Shown: one piece after another, positions 1 to 12,450 of the stretch
Position numbering within the stretch: position 1 is the first letter of the stretch
Layout of the letters: every line of letters begins with the position of its first letter
Assembly (NCBI GenBank): GCA_026936325.1
Contig: JAPTHN010000011.1
Location: 26,824,501-26,888,500, forward strand
Direction: 5' to 3'
DNA from: Platynereis dumerilii
Lineage: Eukaryota > Annelida > Polychaeta > Phyllodocida > Nereididae
Length of the DNA stretch: 64,000 nucleotides
Made by a program: the position numbers and the translations under genes
Notes under the pieces: generated by a model
What the model was told of the DNA's origin: nothing
The model's database searches: none
Seen by the model: the letters and a program-made list of their open reading frames with translations, nothing else

Positions 1-1629
1 AACCCACCTCTTCAACTTCAGCGCCTCATAGAATTCACAATTTTTATCGTATTCACCAAAAATTTTACTGATGTTCCTTTCAAATAACACCACTCATGTG
101 CGTGAAATTTGAAAAAAATCGGAGGGGGTCAGGTGGGGCACTTTCTGGAATTTGGTTGATTTGACATGGAACGACCCTTTAGCAATTATCCTTAAGATTT
201 AATACGGTGAATGAATTAATCGAGCGTTTCAGAGAGAAAAACAATACCCTCAGTGAGTTCAGTCAATTATCCTTTGTGTAGGGCTGACCATCAATTTTAT
301 TTTTTGTGTCTTTGTCAGGAATTATATTCGATCCATCACTAGTATAATGATGTCCTTGTGACAGAGGCAGGTGTAGACAAATAATCGGTTCAAAGCAAAG
401 TATTACACTGAGTTAAGACATCCATGAGTAAATAGGTCTGTCTCCATATGAAGATTATGACAGGTATTATCGATAGGCGGCACTACGATAAGGGGGGAGT
501 GCTATTTTTGTCTCTGGGGAAGCCCACTCGACGGAATATTATCTGGTTTGTTTGCAAAGTAAAAGAAATCCTGTGACCGACAGTTAATAATAATCTGAGC
601 TAATCTGGTTTTTAACATGTTATAATCCGCAATCTGTATGATAACAACAGACTTTGTTTTGACAACATAATCAATACAGTGTAGCTGACCCAAAAAAAAC
701 TGCTGTTTTGAGAACATAATCAATACAGTGTAGCTTACCCAAACTATAAAACATTCAGCAAAAACACTCATTAAGTCAGACTCCCGGCTTGGTCAACAAC
801 ACCAATCACCTTGTTGAAGGGCAAAGGGGATTCCATCAGAGCTCCGATTGCTTGGAGACACCACCTGTACATAAATTCAGAACTACAAATGGAGACAGAC
901 CTATTAAGTGGCAGAGCATATTGTGTCAGCCTCATTTGTTGCTCTCTTTTTGCTTTCCTTGTGCCACATAGATTGCCAGTTGTGTGTGGTCTTTGTACCA
1001 TGTCTCACATCATTCTGATTAATTCAGGCTCATACAACCAGACCTTTAACAACCAGTTATTACTTCTCTGCACACCGGGTTCATATTTAACAATTTTTCA
1101 TAGATTTTACTCTCTGTACATGCACAAGAAGCAACATCAGTAAGCTGCCCCAGGCAGCGAACAACTGCCTAAAAGCCGAATTAGACATTAGAGCTCTTTG
1201 CAGATAGGCATTCCACTGGATGAAATACATTTTTTCATTTACAAAATGAAAATTGGTTTTTGCCAAGTCAATGCCAGTTTTCTGTTCTCCTAATTTTCTA
1301 ATTTGATGAAGGACCTAAAGTCTTTTAATTATTTTGCTTATTGTCACCTATATGCTGCTAGATGTGATAAGCAATGAATCAACTGATTTACCATAACTGA
1401 CAGAAAAAAAAATTAAGCAAGTCATATCATAAGACCAAGTTAAAAGTTAATTCTTTAATTTAATTTAATTTAATTTGGACCACCAATCTGCAAACAGATA
1501 TAATGTCCCTATTGTCACACGGTATAAGTACTTTCATTGGTCGCTCACTGCATTTGGACAGAAGATATACATCCTCTTCGTAAATTCTTATTCTTTGGTG
1601 TTTATCATTATTACAACAGGCCATCCTTA
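1..1629. other. Gene-free stretch
   Basis: No convincing coding exon, RNA gene or element end is visible. The open frames are short and overlap on both strands, as expected for random AT-rich sequence. The one structured item is a local tandem duplication near 657-739, listed separately. A short run of AATTT repeats lies at about 1455-1476. Confidence 0.5.
657..739. repeat. Two-copy tandem repeat, ~50-bp period
   Basis: The block ACATAATCAATACAGTGTAG occurs twice about 50 bp apart. Each copy is preceded by TTTTGA and followed by CTGACCC or CTTACCC. The second copy differs by only a few bases. It is a simple local duplication with no coding meaning. Confidence 0.75.
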
Positions 1630-2312
1630 TTAAAGTTGAATCCCACACTTGGCAAGCTATCTCAAATCCATGAGATATTCATGAAACTTTGCCAAAAAGT
1701 TCTTCAAAAAGAAAACTTTCCAACGTAAAAAAAAAGAGGCGGGCTATCCAACATAATTTTCGAACTATGATTTTTTCAAAATCTTACGTCATTACATTAA
1801 AACATACAGTAAAATACTAAAAGCGTTTGGGATTTATAAGGAAAAGCAGCATCACTCAAACAATATCCATGAGATATTTATGAAAAAGTAAAGGAATATA
1901 GCTGAATATACACTTCATTGAAAAACAAGTTTTTGAAGGGGGGTTACCAATGTTTTTTGAGAGAATCTTGGTGTACAATATGAGAAAATTATGAAAAACA
2001 GTTCAACAAAAATAAGTCCCCCTTAAAGTAAACTTGAATATCTCAAAGATTCCTTCTCAGATTTTTATGAAAGTTGGATTGGATTATAGGTCTATATATC
2101 GACCCAAAATGTGTGCATTTATAGTTTAGTGCCATTATTCCTGGCTGAGCCAGCAGCCTTCGAGTGAGCCTACCTCTGTCTTCAAAAATCTGTGGCTTTT
2201 CCAATGCATATGAACAATTTGACCAAGCGGGGGAGCCACCAGCTGGGGTATTTTTGTTGAACTGTGGAGTACAATAGGTGGAGCAGCTGTATTCTGTGGG
2301 ATTCAACTTTAA
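1630..2312. mobile_element. 683-bp MITE, copy 1
   Basis: The two ends form a perfect inverted repeat (AGTTGAATCCCACA inward from each side), and each end abuts TTAA, which reads as a 4-bp target duplication. The same 683-bp sequence recurs at 10072-10754 in the same orientation with almost no differences; one seen is AAAGTAAAC here against AAATAAAC there. No frame encodes a recognisable protein, so this is a non-autonomous DNA element. TTAA targets are used by piggyBac-like and Kolobok-like transposases, but the termini do not start with CCC, so the superfamily is left open. Near identity of the copies implies recent mobilisation. Confidence 0.88.
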
Positions 2313-4514
2313 GGTCTTGTAACTAAAGTATGAGAATTTGACAAAGAAAAAAAGACACAATACAATACATGTATTGTATGCTAGCCTGGGGATGCTAATA
2401 AAGAAGGGAAATATTGAATCATCACTATAGCAGTTTAAGGGCTTTGGTAACTAGAATCTGCCATCAACCTAGTTTTGGCACACAAGCAAAAGAAAAAAAA
2501 ACCTCACGGAAAGGAGAAATATCATGTGTCTCCAACTACCAAACTGGAATTCCCATGCATCATATCGCAATATTTCCTCACATAAAATAGCCCAATTGCT
2601 ACCAGTATTACCCCAAGTGTGTCCAATACATCTTTCTGAGTAAATCCTTCACAGGATGATTATGATCTATTTGTGAAAAGCCATTTTGTAAGAAAGACAA
2701 ATGCCCGGTATTTATCTTCCAGTCGCAGGAAAGACTTCAAGTTGCGAAACTTGCAAAACCATTTGATAGATTCATCTGAGTGATAATGATGAAACACCTC
2801 GCTTGCCACTTCATTTCCACATGCATTGATCAATTTTCTTTTTTCAGGCAAACTCATGGTCTAATATTGCTTCATTTTAAAATGTTTTGATCAAAAGGTT
2901 GTTTGTGCAGAGTTGCTTATTACGTTTTTAAAGCTCAAATTGTGTAATGAGGCTGAGGAATGAAACTATCAATTTCTCTTTTGCTTTCATTGTTTGTGTA
3001 TGTGTATTGTAATGTGTAATATGGTGTGATCTCAGTACTACAGTTCAGGGGTTCCACTAACTTGATTACATCACTGAAAAAAAAGGCATTGTAGAAAGAG
3101 AAAAGACCAGGGACTGCCAAACTGAGAGTGAAATGCAACCATCATATCCCTGTCTTCCTTACAAAAAGTAGCCAAATATACAGTAAATATTAAAAAAAAA
3201 AAATCAGAAATAGAAACATTGAATTTTCTTTTTAGTATATGATGGCCTGAATCGTACATCTCTCCTTTTGTGACATTGCAGAAGGGGACTAACAAATTTC
3301 TGCACAAACGGTAGCTTCACTGCTTCATCACACCGATCCCACTTAGTCTCACATTCCGGCCAATTATAGATTCTGCCCATTTTAAACCTTGTGTTAGTCT
3401 GGAATGGGAGCATTGACAGTCTATGTATTCCTTGGTTCCACTTCCACACTCTGAAGAATTGTGCGATGGCCTTGTCACCTACAGGAGACGAAAAAATGAG
3501 TGCTTACACATCAGCACTGGAATGCTTCTTGTGAGGTCACATCCGTATCCCTGCCATGTTAACCTCTATGATGTGTAAGCAGCCAGTGAGGTCATATCCC
3601 ATACTTCCTATGTTATTAACCATAGTCACTGACCAAGACATACCACTCACCATTGAGACAAATTGACACTCCCTTTCAATGTATTTGATAGGGCATGTTG
3701 GGGTCATTGATGGCCACCAACAGCTTTTCTGTAAGCACTCATTTTTCGTCTACCGTAAGAAAGACTTACGCTGAATGCTTTATCTCCCAGTTGCAGGGAA
3801 AGACTAGTATTGCAAACCTTGCAGTTTGTTTTATAGCCAGTGATTTTGCAGGGAATTGAATCAAAAAAATTGTGACAGATAGCAACCCGCTAACAACAAG
3901 TGTGGAAATAGGCTTGGCTGTCCAAATGATTTCTGTCTGGTTCAATAGATCTAAGACTCATCAGTTGAGAATAGACATCACAACAACACTCCTCAGGCAA
4001 ACAGTTCCAAACAATTTCTCTGAGTTACAAGTTTGTATCAATATTTAAATAATAACAGTCAAAAACATTAAATCTTCCAATAATTAATCGAGCAGAAAAC
4101 TATGTTGCTCATGTGGTAGTATTCCTCATCAGAGATGTATCTTCTACCTGATAAACGCTTGTGCAGGATCAGACTTATCGCTTCAGTCACGTATGTTTGT
4201 CCTTCTATCCAGCTGTCTGTCTGTTACGGCAGCTGAATGACTAGTGCATGCATATCTGCACTGACATGACCCTTGTGAGGTCACATATCCATGCATACCA
4301 TGTCATTGTCCATCACTCATTATAACCAATTTGTGAGGTCGTATCCTATACCTTCCATTCTATCAAAATAAGTCATCTTCCTAATGATGGGACTTTGCAC
4401 TATAGAGATTACAATGACCTTGTTATGATAGTTCCTGACGTGACATATTCCTCTGCCCTTTGCCAGGTCAGGTTCTGGGATCTCAACTCTTTGTAATGCA
4501 CCAGACAACCCTGT
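2313..4514. other. No firm gene; duplicated unrecognised ORF segment
   Basis: A minus-strand open frame at 2660-2857 (65 codons, beginning MSLPEKRKLINACG) is not recognised. Part of its DNA (about 2690-2770, around the CCAGTCGCAGGAAAGACT block) has a diverged direct copy at about 3765-3840. Another pair of related blocks, beginning near TTGTGAGGTCACAT, lies at about 3528-3660 and 4270-4370. The pattern fits decayed repeats or a duplicated pseudo-exon. No splice-site framework or known domain supports a functional gene. Confidence 0.3.
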
Positions 4515-4611
4515 CAGCATGCCTCGGTGGTCCAATGTCGGCCCAGAGTCAGTCCGATGTCAGCAGCGACGGACCAGCTTCGGGCCGACATTGGACTGCC
4601 GAGGCATGCTG
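4515..4611. repeat. Long hairpin (30-bp arms)
   Basis: The left arm 4515-4544 and right arm 4582-4611 are reverse complements at 28 of 30 positions (CAGCATGCCTCGG and TCCAATGTCGGCCC blocks). The 37-nt loop holds a further short GTCCG/CGGAC stem. It lies about 180 bp beyond the stop codon of the serine protease gene, on its 3' side. It may be a small palindromic repeat, and transcribed it would fold into a stable stem. No evidence separates a foldback repeat from a small-RNA precursor. Confidence 0.8.
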
Positions 4612-4790
4612 ATAGGGAATTTGTTATCTTGTTTCTCTTGTAATTTTATATGTAATGTACATGTAACATAATAAAGCATGAAGAAAGATTATTGTAATTT
4701 TCAACAATTTCATTGCTTGTGTTTTTAAATTAAAGTACAAAATGATATAATTTCATAATCAATCTCCTTCAAGGGGTAGAAAGCTTCTGA

Positions 4791-7700
4791 TTAGTTGATG
4801 ATGGTGTCAAACCATTGTCTGAAGTATGCCACCCGGGAGTACACTGCTGGGTAGGTTGTCCAGCAGCCCACAATACCCCATGAGGTGATTCCTACGACTC
4901 TTCCATTGACTGCCAGGGGGCCACCAGAGTCTCCATTACAAGAAGCTGCTTGGCCTATATTTCCAAGACAGATGTGGCCATCATTGATTGAGCCGGGCCA
5001 GTAACCCTCACATTGGGCTCTTGTCAACACATCAACTTCAACATACTGCAAATGGTCTGGCAGAACAGGATTTGCTGAAAAGCAGAAAAGACAATTATAT
5101 GTATCAATAAATGTTATAAACTTTAACTGGAACTCAATGGTAACGTGTTGACCATAACAATGAATTTAAGATGGACTTACTTCCTCCCTCAGTTGTGTAA
5201 CCCCATCCTGAGATGGTGCCTGTGGAGCCCTCATCATTGTCCCCTGTGTTGGCCATTGGAATTGTAGCAATCAGAGGGTTGGAAAGATCGGCATCCGAGG
5301 CGAAGACAATGATAGAGACGTCATTGGGAAAGGATCCTGGGCCTATGCCGTAGCTGGGGTGCTGATGAAAAGAAGAGACTAAGTCTTGTAAAATGAGAAA
5401 TGTATAGGCCTAAAAATCAGCCCAGCTAAGTCAGTAAGATGGTATGCTTAATATTTCAAGAGACTGTAAAAACTTGCATTGTAGAAAGTAGAAATTTGGA
5501 GAGTCTGTCCATTTTCGGGCTGGCTCCTAATGGTTATTCCAAGCTGCACATCATAAACCGTTCTGCAATGGAAATTTTGAATAATCACATGGTCTTAATA
5601 AGCCAAGGGAAAGTTTGTCACTAGATCCGTGATGTTTAGGATGAAAGAATTAGATAAAGGCGGCCACATTATAGTATTTTTACAGGCCCAGCCCCAAATA
5701 TTACATGTTTGATTGCACTTTTCAATGAAAGTGAGTGTAGTATTTGGGCCCGGGCCTGTAATGTGAGTAAATTGTCAAAATTCCATATAATTAATTGTCT
5801 ACGTACATCGATGTAGTAATGCAATGGGCAGCTGTTAGGCAATGTCTGGCTGAAACAAGCACACATCCACAGTAATGGTTGCTGAAATATCTCAGGGAGG
5901 CTTGATAGGGGAACTGTCCAATCTGAAAACAATCGTATCATGCCACTTAAATTGTCATACATTTCAGCTATATTTGCCTAGACCTCACCCAGATGCTTTT
6001 GCCATTGGAGAAGCCGGGATGTAGAGGAGACCGGGGTAAGTTGTGCCGTGGGGTAAGCTGTGCCCCCACTGTTGGAGTGAAATGAAGAACTGGGCAAAGA
6101 AGGCAATGCCACCCATATATGTATACCAACTTGGTCAACGCCATTAGTCACCAAGAAAAAAACTACCAAATATATAATGGAATGGAAAGCTACACTCATA
6201 AATTCAATTTTGTTGCTGAAAACTTGAAGTGCCAAGGACTGACATTCTTGTTTCTCAGTCATTTGCTATTTGGTATAAGATGAAGTCCCTCTGGTAGGAT
6301 GGAGTTAGGAGGTATATCTAGACATTTGTGTTGTTTCATCTTGCATTGTTTGTTTATTTTTGACAACCAGTTTCATCCAGAAAAACAATTTGGGGTAAGT
6401 TGTGCCGTTTTGATTGGGGTGAGCTGTGCCAATGGTATGACATAGGTCATAGGAATTAATTTTTTATTCATCTTTTTTGGTTTTCATTTTACGCAACACT
6501 GCAAAAAATTCCCGTTAAATTTTACAGTTAAATTAACTGGCAACTTTGTTCCAGGTCTAATAACTGTGATAGTACTCACAAACCTGAACAGGACAATGTA
6601 CCGTAAAATGCAGATCGGTACATTGAACTGTAATTTTGCGGATTCAACAAAGTGATATTACGGTATAATGAATATATATAAAACAGTTTATTCAAAGTAT
6701 ATTTAACAGTAACATCAACTGTAAAACATAGAAAGCAAAGCATGCAAGGAGCTGTGAAATATACTGTAAAAATACGGATAGAATCCGTTATTTTTACTTT
6801 TGCATAAGCGTGAAACAACATAATAAACATGACATTGTGATTTAACTGTGGCATAGCTGTAGGGACATACCAAAGCTGGAATCAGCTGAGTGAGCCACTG
6901 ACTCCAGGCTCGGCCTTGCTCATCTCTTGCTTGATAGCAGGGAAGTAAGTCCATCAATACCCAGCAATTAATTCGCACACGTTTGCGCACAAATTGCCAC
7001 CATAAAATTGATGGATATTTTCCAAGAGAAGCAGGTGTCAAGTTTACACAAGTATGTTGTATTTATCAAGACTGTGTTTGGGTTATTTTGGTTTTAATTG
7101 TGGCATTCTTTAGAATGCATCATAAGACTCACACAAATACCAATGTCAAAAATAGATATTAAAACATTTGCATAATGACAACATCTTTAAAATCATATGA
7201 ATGAGGATGTTCCCTTATCTTCAGATAAGTTATAAATTAAGTTTGATTAACAGTTGTGTAAAGCATATGTTATAGATGGCACCACATGTTCCGTGGTTGA
7301 AGTTCATATATTCTCTTGTTTATAGAATCTTGCCAGGTTTATTGATTGTTTTCTCTGCATATTACAAGTTATCAGTAAATTAACGGTTAAAGTAATTGTT
7401 CATCAACATGCACTGAATGTTAAATGACATGTTGCAGTACATTTTTCTTGAAGCCAGCTTTGTACCCGACAAAGAACTGTAAATTCACAGACAAAGTCTG
7501 TATTTAAAAAATACTGGTAAAACAACAATAAATGTACAGTTCTTCTAGCCACAAAAACACGCAGTGAAGGCCTAAACATGTTGTGAAATAACTTACACTG
7601 AAAGGAGCATGCGTCAAAAGTGTTATACCACCCTCTAAACAATAAATAATTCTAGTTTTTTAGCATTCTAAATTTTTGCATAAAATGGCTCATAAATGTG

Positions 7701-8730
7701 TGATTAGTTTCATGCAACATCTCACCGGGGCGAGTTGTGCCACTTGACCTACTTTTTTCAAATGCCAACCATGATCTTCCCAATAGTCGGACTGCCCTGA
7801 AACTTTGGTCGATCCCATCATCCCAAGTCATACCATGACAAAATGGCCCATAACCTTTGCTAATTCATGAATACTTAATTAACTGACCCAGTTTTGGCTC
7901 AGCAAATCAGGGACTGCTACATCACAGTTTGAAATTGTTGCTTCTGTTTCACACAGTTACGATGGAGAAATTGTGTATTGTTGAAAGGCGCTATCACAGT
8001 TCTGAAAATTCCATTGAATTATGTATTTTCACAGTTCTGAAATGAAACTGTTTGAAAGTTTGCTTGTTTTACACTGTTTTTCTTAGTTGCCAGTAATCCT
8101 CTAAGTGTCCATAATCGGACTAAATCTTCCTGCAAAATGCTTATGACCTAAATAAGCAGCCAATCACAGAAGAGGTTGGAAATAGCAGAAAGCCCTGTCC
8201 ATTTTAGCAGGGCTTGCGTGGGGAGGATGGGTCGATCCTGGCCGACGTATTATGCTTTGATGTCTGATTTTCAGATTACATGATTAAGCTTTGGTGTTTC
8301 GGAAAATCAGCCTGATGCAAAAAATGGCACAACTAACCCTGGTCTCCCCTAACCGACAATTTTGCATGTTAGCACCCTACAAAGGATTCGCAATAGAGAA
8401 ACAATCAGATTATCTATTTGACTTCATGGAAGGTTTAGTTTATGAAGTGTATGAGATTTAATTTAGTCAGACACTATATTGTTAAGTTCTATAACATTTT
8501 TTCAGTTAGATCCCTCCTAGGACTCAAATTCAGTGTCTAACTGCATATTTTGATCTTGGTTAGTATGGAGTCAATTTTCTTCCATCTATACTGTCTGATT
8601 ATTGAACCAGACCTTTGACTCAATTGTATAGATCTATACCTACTGCAGCAGGCTGTCCGCCGATGATCTTGATGGCAGAGCGACCGAAGGCTGGAGCAGC
8701 CAAGAGAGCGAGAAACCACAAGGTTAGCAT
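4791..8730 (-). CDS. Secreted chymotrypsin-like serine protease (S1 family), 5 exons
   Basis: Minus-strand gene. Coding exons are 8730-8644, 5922-5807, 5562-5478, 5361-5181 and 5074-4791, which join in frame to 250 codons, the usual S1 length. Exon 1 gives a signal peptide (MLTLWFLALLAAPAFG) and an activation site before IIGG, so the enzyme is predicted secreted as a zymogen. The catalytic triad is complete: His62 in LTAAHC, Asp110 in NDVSII, Ser206 in GDSGGP. The S1-pocket position equivalent to 189 is Ala (AASCNGDSGGP), with Gly at 216 and Ala at 226, so trypsin-type Lys/Arg cleavage is unlikely and a chymotrypsin- or elastase-like preference is inferred. Two extra cysteines sit in exon 2 near the His loop. 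Introns 1, 2 and 4 have GT donors; intron 3 fits only a GC donor. Intron 1 holds a transposon. Confidence 0.92.
5362..5477 (-). other. Probable GC-AG intron (intron 3 of the protease)
   Basis: Exon 4 must begin in phase 0 at HPSYG, after a clear AG acceptor. The only way to leave exon 3 in phase 0 at the family's expected boundary (QISTFYN before HPSY) is the donor GCAAGT, which is the classic consensus of GC-AG introns. Nearby GT dinucleotides give the wrong phase. The intron would be 116 nt. This is inferred from frame and family alignment, not from transcript data. Confidence 0.7.
6022..8351. mobile_element. TIR element of the GGGGTAAGTTGTGCC family, copy 1 (in intron 1)
   Basis: The left end reads TAGAGGAGACCGGGGTAAGT and the right end is its near reverse complement (GGCACAACTAACCC, then TGGTCTCCCCTA). 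Internal copies of GGGGTAAG/GAGYTGTGCC occur near both ends. The 951-bp copy at 49775-50725 shares ends and body. This copy is longer because another element is inserted inside it at 6497-7566. No transposase is visible, so it is non-autonomous. It occupies most of intron 1 of the protease. Confidence 0.82.
6497..7566. mobile_element. Nested CACTGC-ended element, ~1.07 kb
   Basis: Comparison with the shorter relative at 49775-50725 shows continuity broken exactly here: the relative reads GCAAGGCCTAAAC, while this copy has GCAA, then CACTGCAAAAAATTCC, and after ~1.07 kb GCAGTG followed by AAGGCCTAAAC. The ends are short inverted repeats CACTGC/GCAGTG and the flanking AA looks duplicated. The start resembles the widespread animal non-autonomous elements with CACTGTAAAAA-type ends, as does the element at 12451-13424. 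No coding capacity is recognised. Confidence 0.72.
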
Positions 8731-8756
8731 GATTTGCAGTGTACTGCAAAGTGTTG

Positions 8757-8790
8757 AATACCTTCGATGCTTCATACTCTCATTTATATA
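8757..8790 (-). promoter_or_regulatory. TATA-type core promoter of the serine protease
   Basis: On the minus strand a TATATAAAT box lies at 8790-8782, about 52-60 bp upstream of the start codon at 8730. With the usual ~30-bp spacing, transcription would begin near 8757-8760, leaving a very short leader of roughly 27 nt, typical of digestive-protease genes. The paralogous fragment near 26636 keeps an ATATAAG at the same distance from its ATG, which supports function. Confidence 0.65.
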
Positions 8791-10071
8791 TTGGTTGCAA
8801 ACAGTTAAAGAGTTTTTATTAACCTGGAAATGTATCCATATGTTGTTATGTCTACTATTATCAAATCGTGATTAATTTTTGGTCATGATGGTGAAAATAT
8901 CTACCTTGTACAATAAATGATTATTTTTACATACTTTTTTTGTAATAACATGTTCAATCCACGTGGGTTGAATTTTTGTTTGATGTATGAAAGTTGTCAG
9001 ATTATATTTTCAATGTCATGTTGGAGCAATGGGTTAACTTTTTCATTAGGTCACTAGCATATATTATTTTTTTAACACATAAGAACACAACTATCTTTAT
9101 TCGCTTGCTCTGCTGCTGTCGCCTCTCTTGCTGCAGCAATGAAAAGTCATATATTGCAATCTTACCCGGGCAATATGAGTTTTTATGACATGATCATGTG
9201 ACTGATTCTGGACATCAGCATGGCTCTTGCACAGTGGACAATTAAGTAATGAATTGCCTTATTCTTAATTTTTCATTAAAACGCACATTGTTTGAAAGCC
9301 CCATAATTTTAAGTATAATTTTTGGTTGGCAATGAGCACAGAGGAACACGTGCTATAGGTGCTATGAGGCAGTTGTCGCAACTTTGTGTCAAAGATGCTG
9401 GGTGTCATGTGACTGTCTTGACAAGGTTGTCAAACTTGAATAAACCAAAGTGTAGCAATAAATCTATTTACACTCTTGTTGATAAATATGGAATATACCG
9501 AAATAACCATGATCTTGGTTGTATTTTTTACGCTTGCTTTGGGTGGGTCCAGATTTATAAAATTAACTTCAACATGCTGAGAAGAGACTCAACTAGCTCG
9601 ATATGAATGGCTGGAGTGGAGTTTGCTCATTTTGTGGTTTTCATGAACAATGGTGATAAACCAACCTTGTTCATCGTGATAAACTCTCAATTGCGAGCAG
9701 CCAAAACAGGTTCTAGTTGAAATTATAGTACATTTTGTTAGGGCACACCTTGGGGTAAAATTCAATATCAATAAAACGTTCCTGGTTATCATGCAGTCTG
9801 GGAATTTGAAAATGTAAAAAACTGTTCCATGCGACCAAGCATGAATATGACCCAGTTTGGCAGTTTGTCTGTGCTGTGATTATTTGTCACGGAAGTTCCA
9901 CATGCTAATGACCATTGAATTGACTCATTTAAGGGTTAATCTTTCCTTTGACGCCAGTAACTTTCACAAATCAACAATTTTGGATGGATTTCTAACACTA
10001 AATAAAATTCATATTTTGGCCTTTTTTGCATTGGTTTTTCAATTTCCTCCAGCCTCCCAAATTTTTAAAGA
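8791..10071. other. Gene-free stretch upstream of the protease
   Basis: Beyond the TATA box no further exon or element end is recognised. Open frames such as 9322-9606 are compositionally ordinary and show no known motif. The sequence ends where the second 683-bp MITE begins. Confidence 0.45.
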
Positions 10072-10754
10072 TTAAAGTTGAATCCCACACTTGGCAAGCT
10101 ATCTCAAATCCATGAGATATTCATGAAACTTTGCCAAAAAGTTCTTCAAAAAGAAAACTTTCCAACGTAAAAAAAAAGAGGCGGGCTATCCAACATAATT
10201 TTCGAACTATGATTTTTTCAAAATCTTACGTCATTACATTAAAACATACAGTAAAATACTAAAAGCGTTTGGGATTTATAAGGAAAAGCAGCATCACTCA
10301 AACAATATCCATGAGATATTTATGAAAAAGTAAAGGAATATAGCTGAATATACACTTCATTGAAAAACAAGTTTTTGAAGGGGGGTTACCAATGTTTTTT
10401 GAGAGAATCTTGGTGTACAATATGAGAAAATTATGAAAAACAGTTCAACAAAAATAAGTCCCCCTTAAAATAAACTTGAATATCTCAAAGATTCCTTCTC
10501 AGATTTTTATGAAAGTTGGATTGGATTATAGGTCTATATATCGACCCAAAATGTGTGCATTTATAGTTTAGTGCCATTATTCCTGGCTGAGCCAGCAGCC
10601 TTCGAGTGAGCCTACCTCTGTCTTCAAAAATCTGTGGCTTTTCCAATGCATATGAACAATTTGACCAAGCGGGGGAGCCACCAGCTGGGGTATTTTTGTT
10701 GAACTGTGGAGTACAATAGGTGGAGCAGCTGTATTCTGTGGGATTCAACTTTAA
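10072..10754. mobile_element. 683-bp MITE, copy 2
   Basis: Same length, orientation, termini and TTAA flanks as the copy at 1630-2312, with only isolated base differences. The minus-strand open frame inside (to about 10485) is shared by both copies but has no recognisable domain and is probably fortuitous. Confidence 0.88.
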
Positions 10755-12450
10755 GTAAATATTCAAGTGAGGACTTCAAATAACTCGTCAGGAATCCATT
10801 TAAGTTCTTAAAAGTGTGATTTTAACTACTGAATTAAAATGGAGTAGCTACAATTCAATGGTAGTTTTCGTATTTTCGTATATTCCATATTTATGAGCAA
10901 GAGTGTATATAAATAATTAATTTCAGATACACCAGTTACTTTGATAGCACATGTGGTAGTAGCACAGAAATTATTGAAATAAACAACAGGTGGTGCAGTA
11001 TGCACGTCTTTTTGTGTCATTAATCATTGGCAAATAATTAGATAATTATGACTTCATTTTATGTAAAAACGTTGTATGTCAGGCGTGCGAGTTTGAATGA
11101 CCTGAATTTGTCATTACTCAATGTATGTGTGGTAGGTTCCAAAAATTCCGCCTCCAGGTGGTAAATAAATTTCTAGATGCTGAGCACTGCAACCTTGCCC
11201 AATTTTACACACTTTCAGTTGTTTTTCGGCTATATATCTCCAAAAATATTTTCGGGGCTTCCCTTGATACCTTCCACTAGGATAGAAATCATAGGAAAGA
11301 CCTTCATCTATAATGATATCAAATCTTCAACTTATATTTTAGAAATTTTAAAGAATATCCGATTTTTTTATTGTGTATGTTTTTCAGAGAAACTATTCAA
11401 GATATTAGTGTAATACTTGAGATTTGTGCTGTCAGGTGAGAATCCTAGATTCTGGTCAATTTTCAAGGTATTTTGGATTGGCCGAGTGGGAGCCATTTGG
11501 TGAATTGTCATGCTAAATACTTTTGTATCTATATACTTGTTTGATCATATATTATCTTGCTGGGTCTTGTCTTGTCATCCATTGTCATGTCATGGCTCTT
11601 CTTGTCTGATAATCACTTCAGTGACAGCTATTATGTCAAATTATACATATTTCATGAGGAAAAAATAGCAAATATTGATTGAAATTTACACATTTTCTCA
11701 GCGCTGAAGTCTTCTCCATCAAACAACACATCAACTGATGATGTCATGCACATCTTATGCAAATGAACACTGAGCAAGTTCAGCAGTGCACATCTGTATC
11801 TAAGAGTGGGGAAAGATGGAAGTTTGCTGGCAGTACAGCTATTCCTGAGCAAATAATTATCCCCCATGCTATGCTATGGGGGATTTTACTTTTAGTCTCC
11901 ATGTCATGGCGTCCATCAAATATCTCAAACACCACACCATGCACAATGCTCATCCTTTCCCAACATTCAAAGACCCCCCTAAACTTGTCAAATCTGACCA
12001 TAAATCAATAAATATCATAACCATTTCCACATTCCAAACACTTTTTGCTGTGCTTTTGGCCTGCAGCCATGTTATTTTTAAAAGCAAACTCCACCCCCAG
12101 GTGTCTCCACATCCTTACATGTATGCACAATTGTCCCCCTGGTGGAAATATTTGGCATAGCTAAAATTGGAATTCTGGTGGGTACAGGTAGATGTGTAGG
12201 GCATGGGGGATATGGAAGCAGTATACCTGCTCTTGTTCTGTTTTGATCTAAGCTGCAATCTAGGTACAGAAAGATCTGAGCACATTTTGAAATTTGTTGT
12301 CAAGTATACAAAGCAGCATCCGTAAGCATTCAAATTAATCTGCAATGTCGTTGCAACCAAAAAATGGTGTTCAATCGATATGAAGCATCAGTTTAGTTCT
12401 ATTGGAATTCCAAAATTTAAGCCGCCGGTAAATTTGGGAAGGAGACTTCA
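10755..12450. other. Gene-free stretch with one small hairpin
   Basis: No exon is recognised. A short palindrome (CCCCCAT ... ATGGGGG) sits at about 11860-11882. The long open frames on both strands at 11652-12160 overlap each other and show no domain; they are treated as chance. Confidence 0.45.

Noticed and set aside
2043-10766. Shared minus-strand frame (LKLNPTEYSCSTYCTPQF...) in two places
   Set aside because: It is inside the two MITE copies; duplication of the MITE explains it, and no transposase motif is present.
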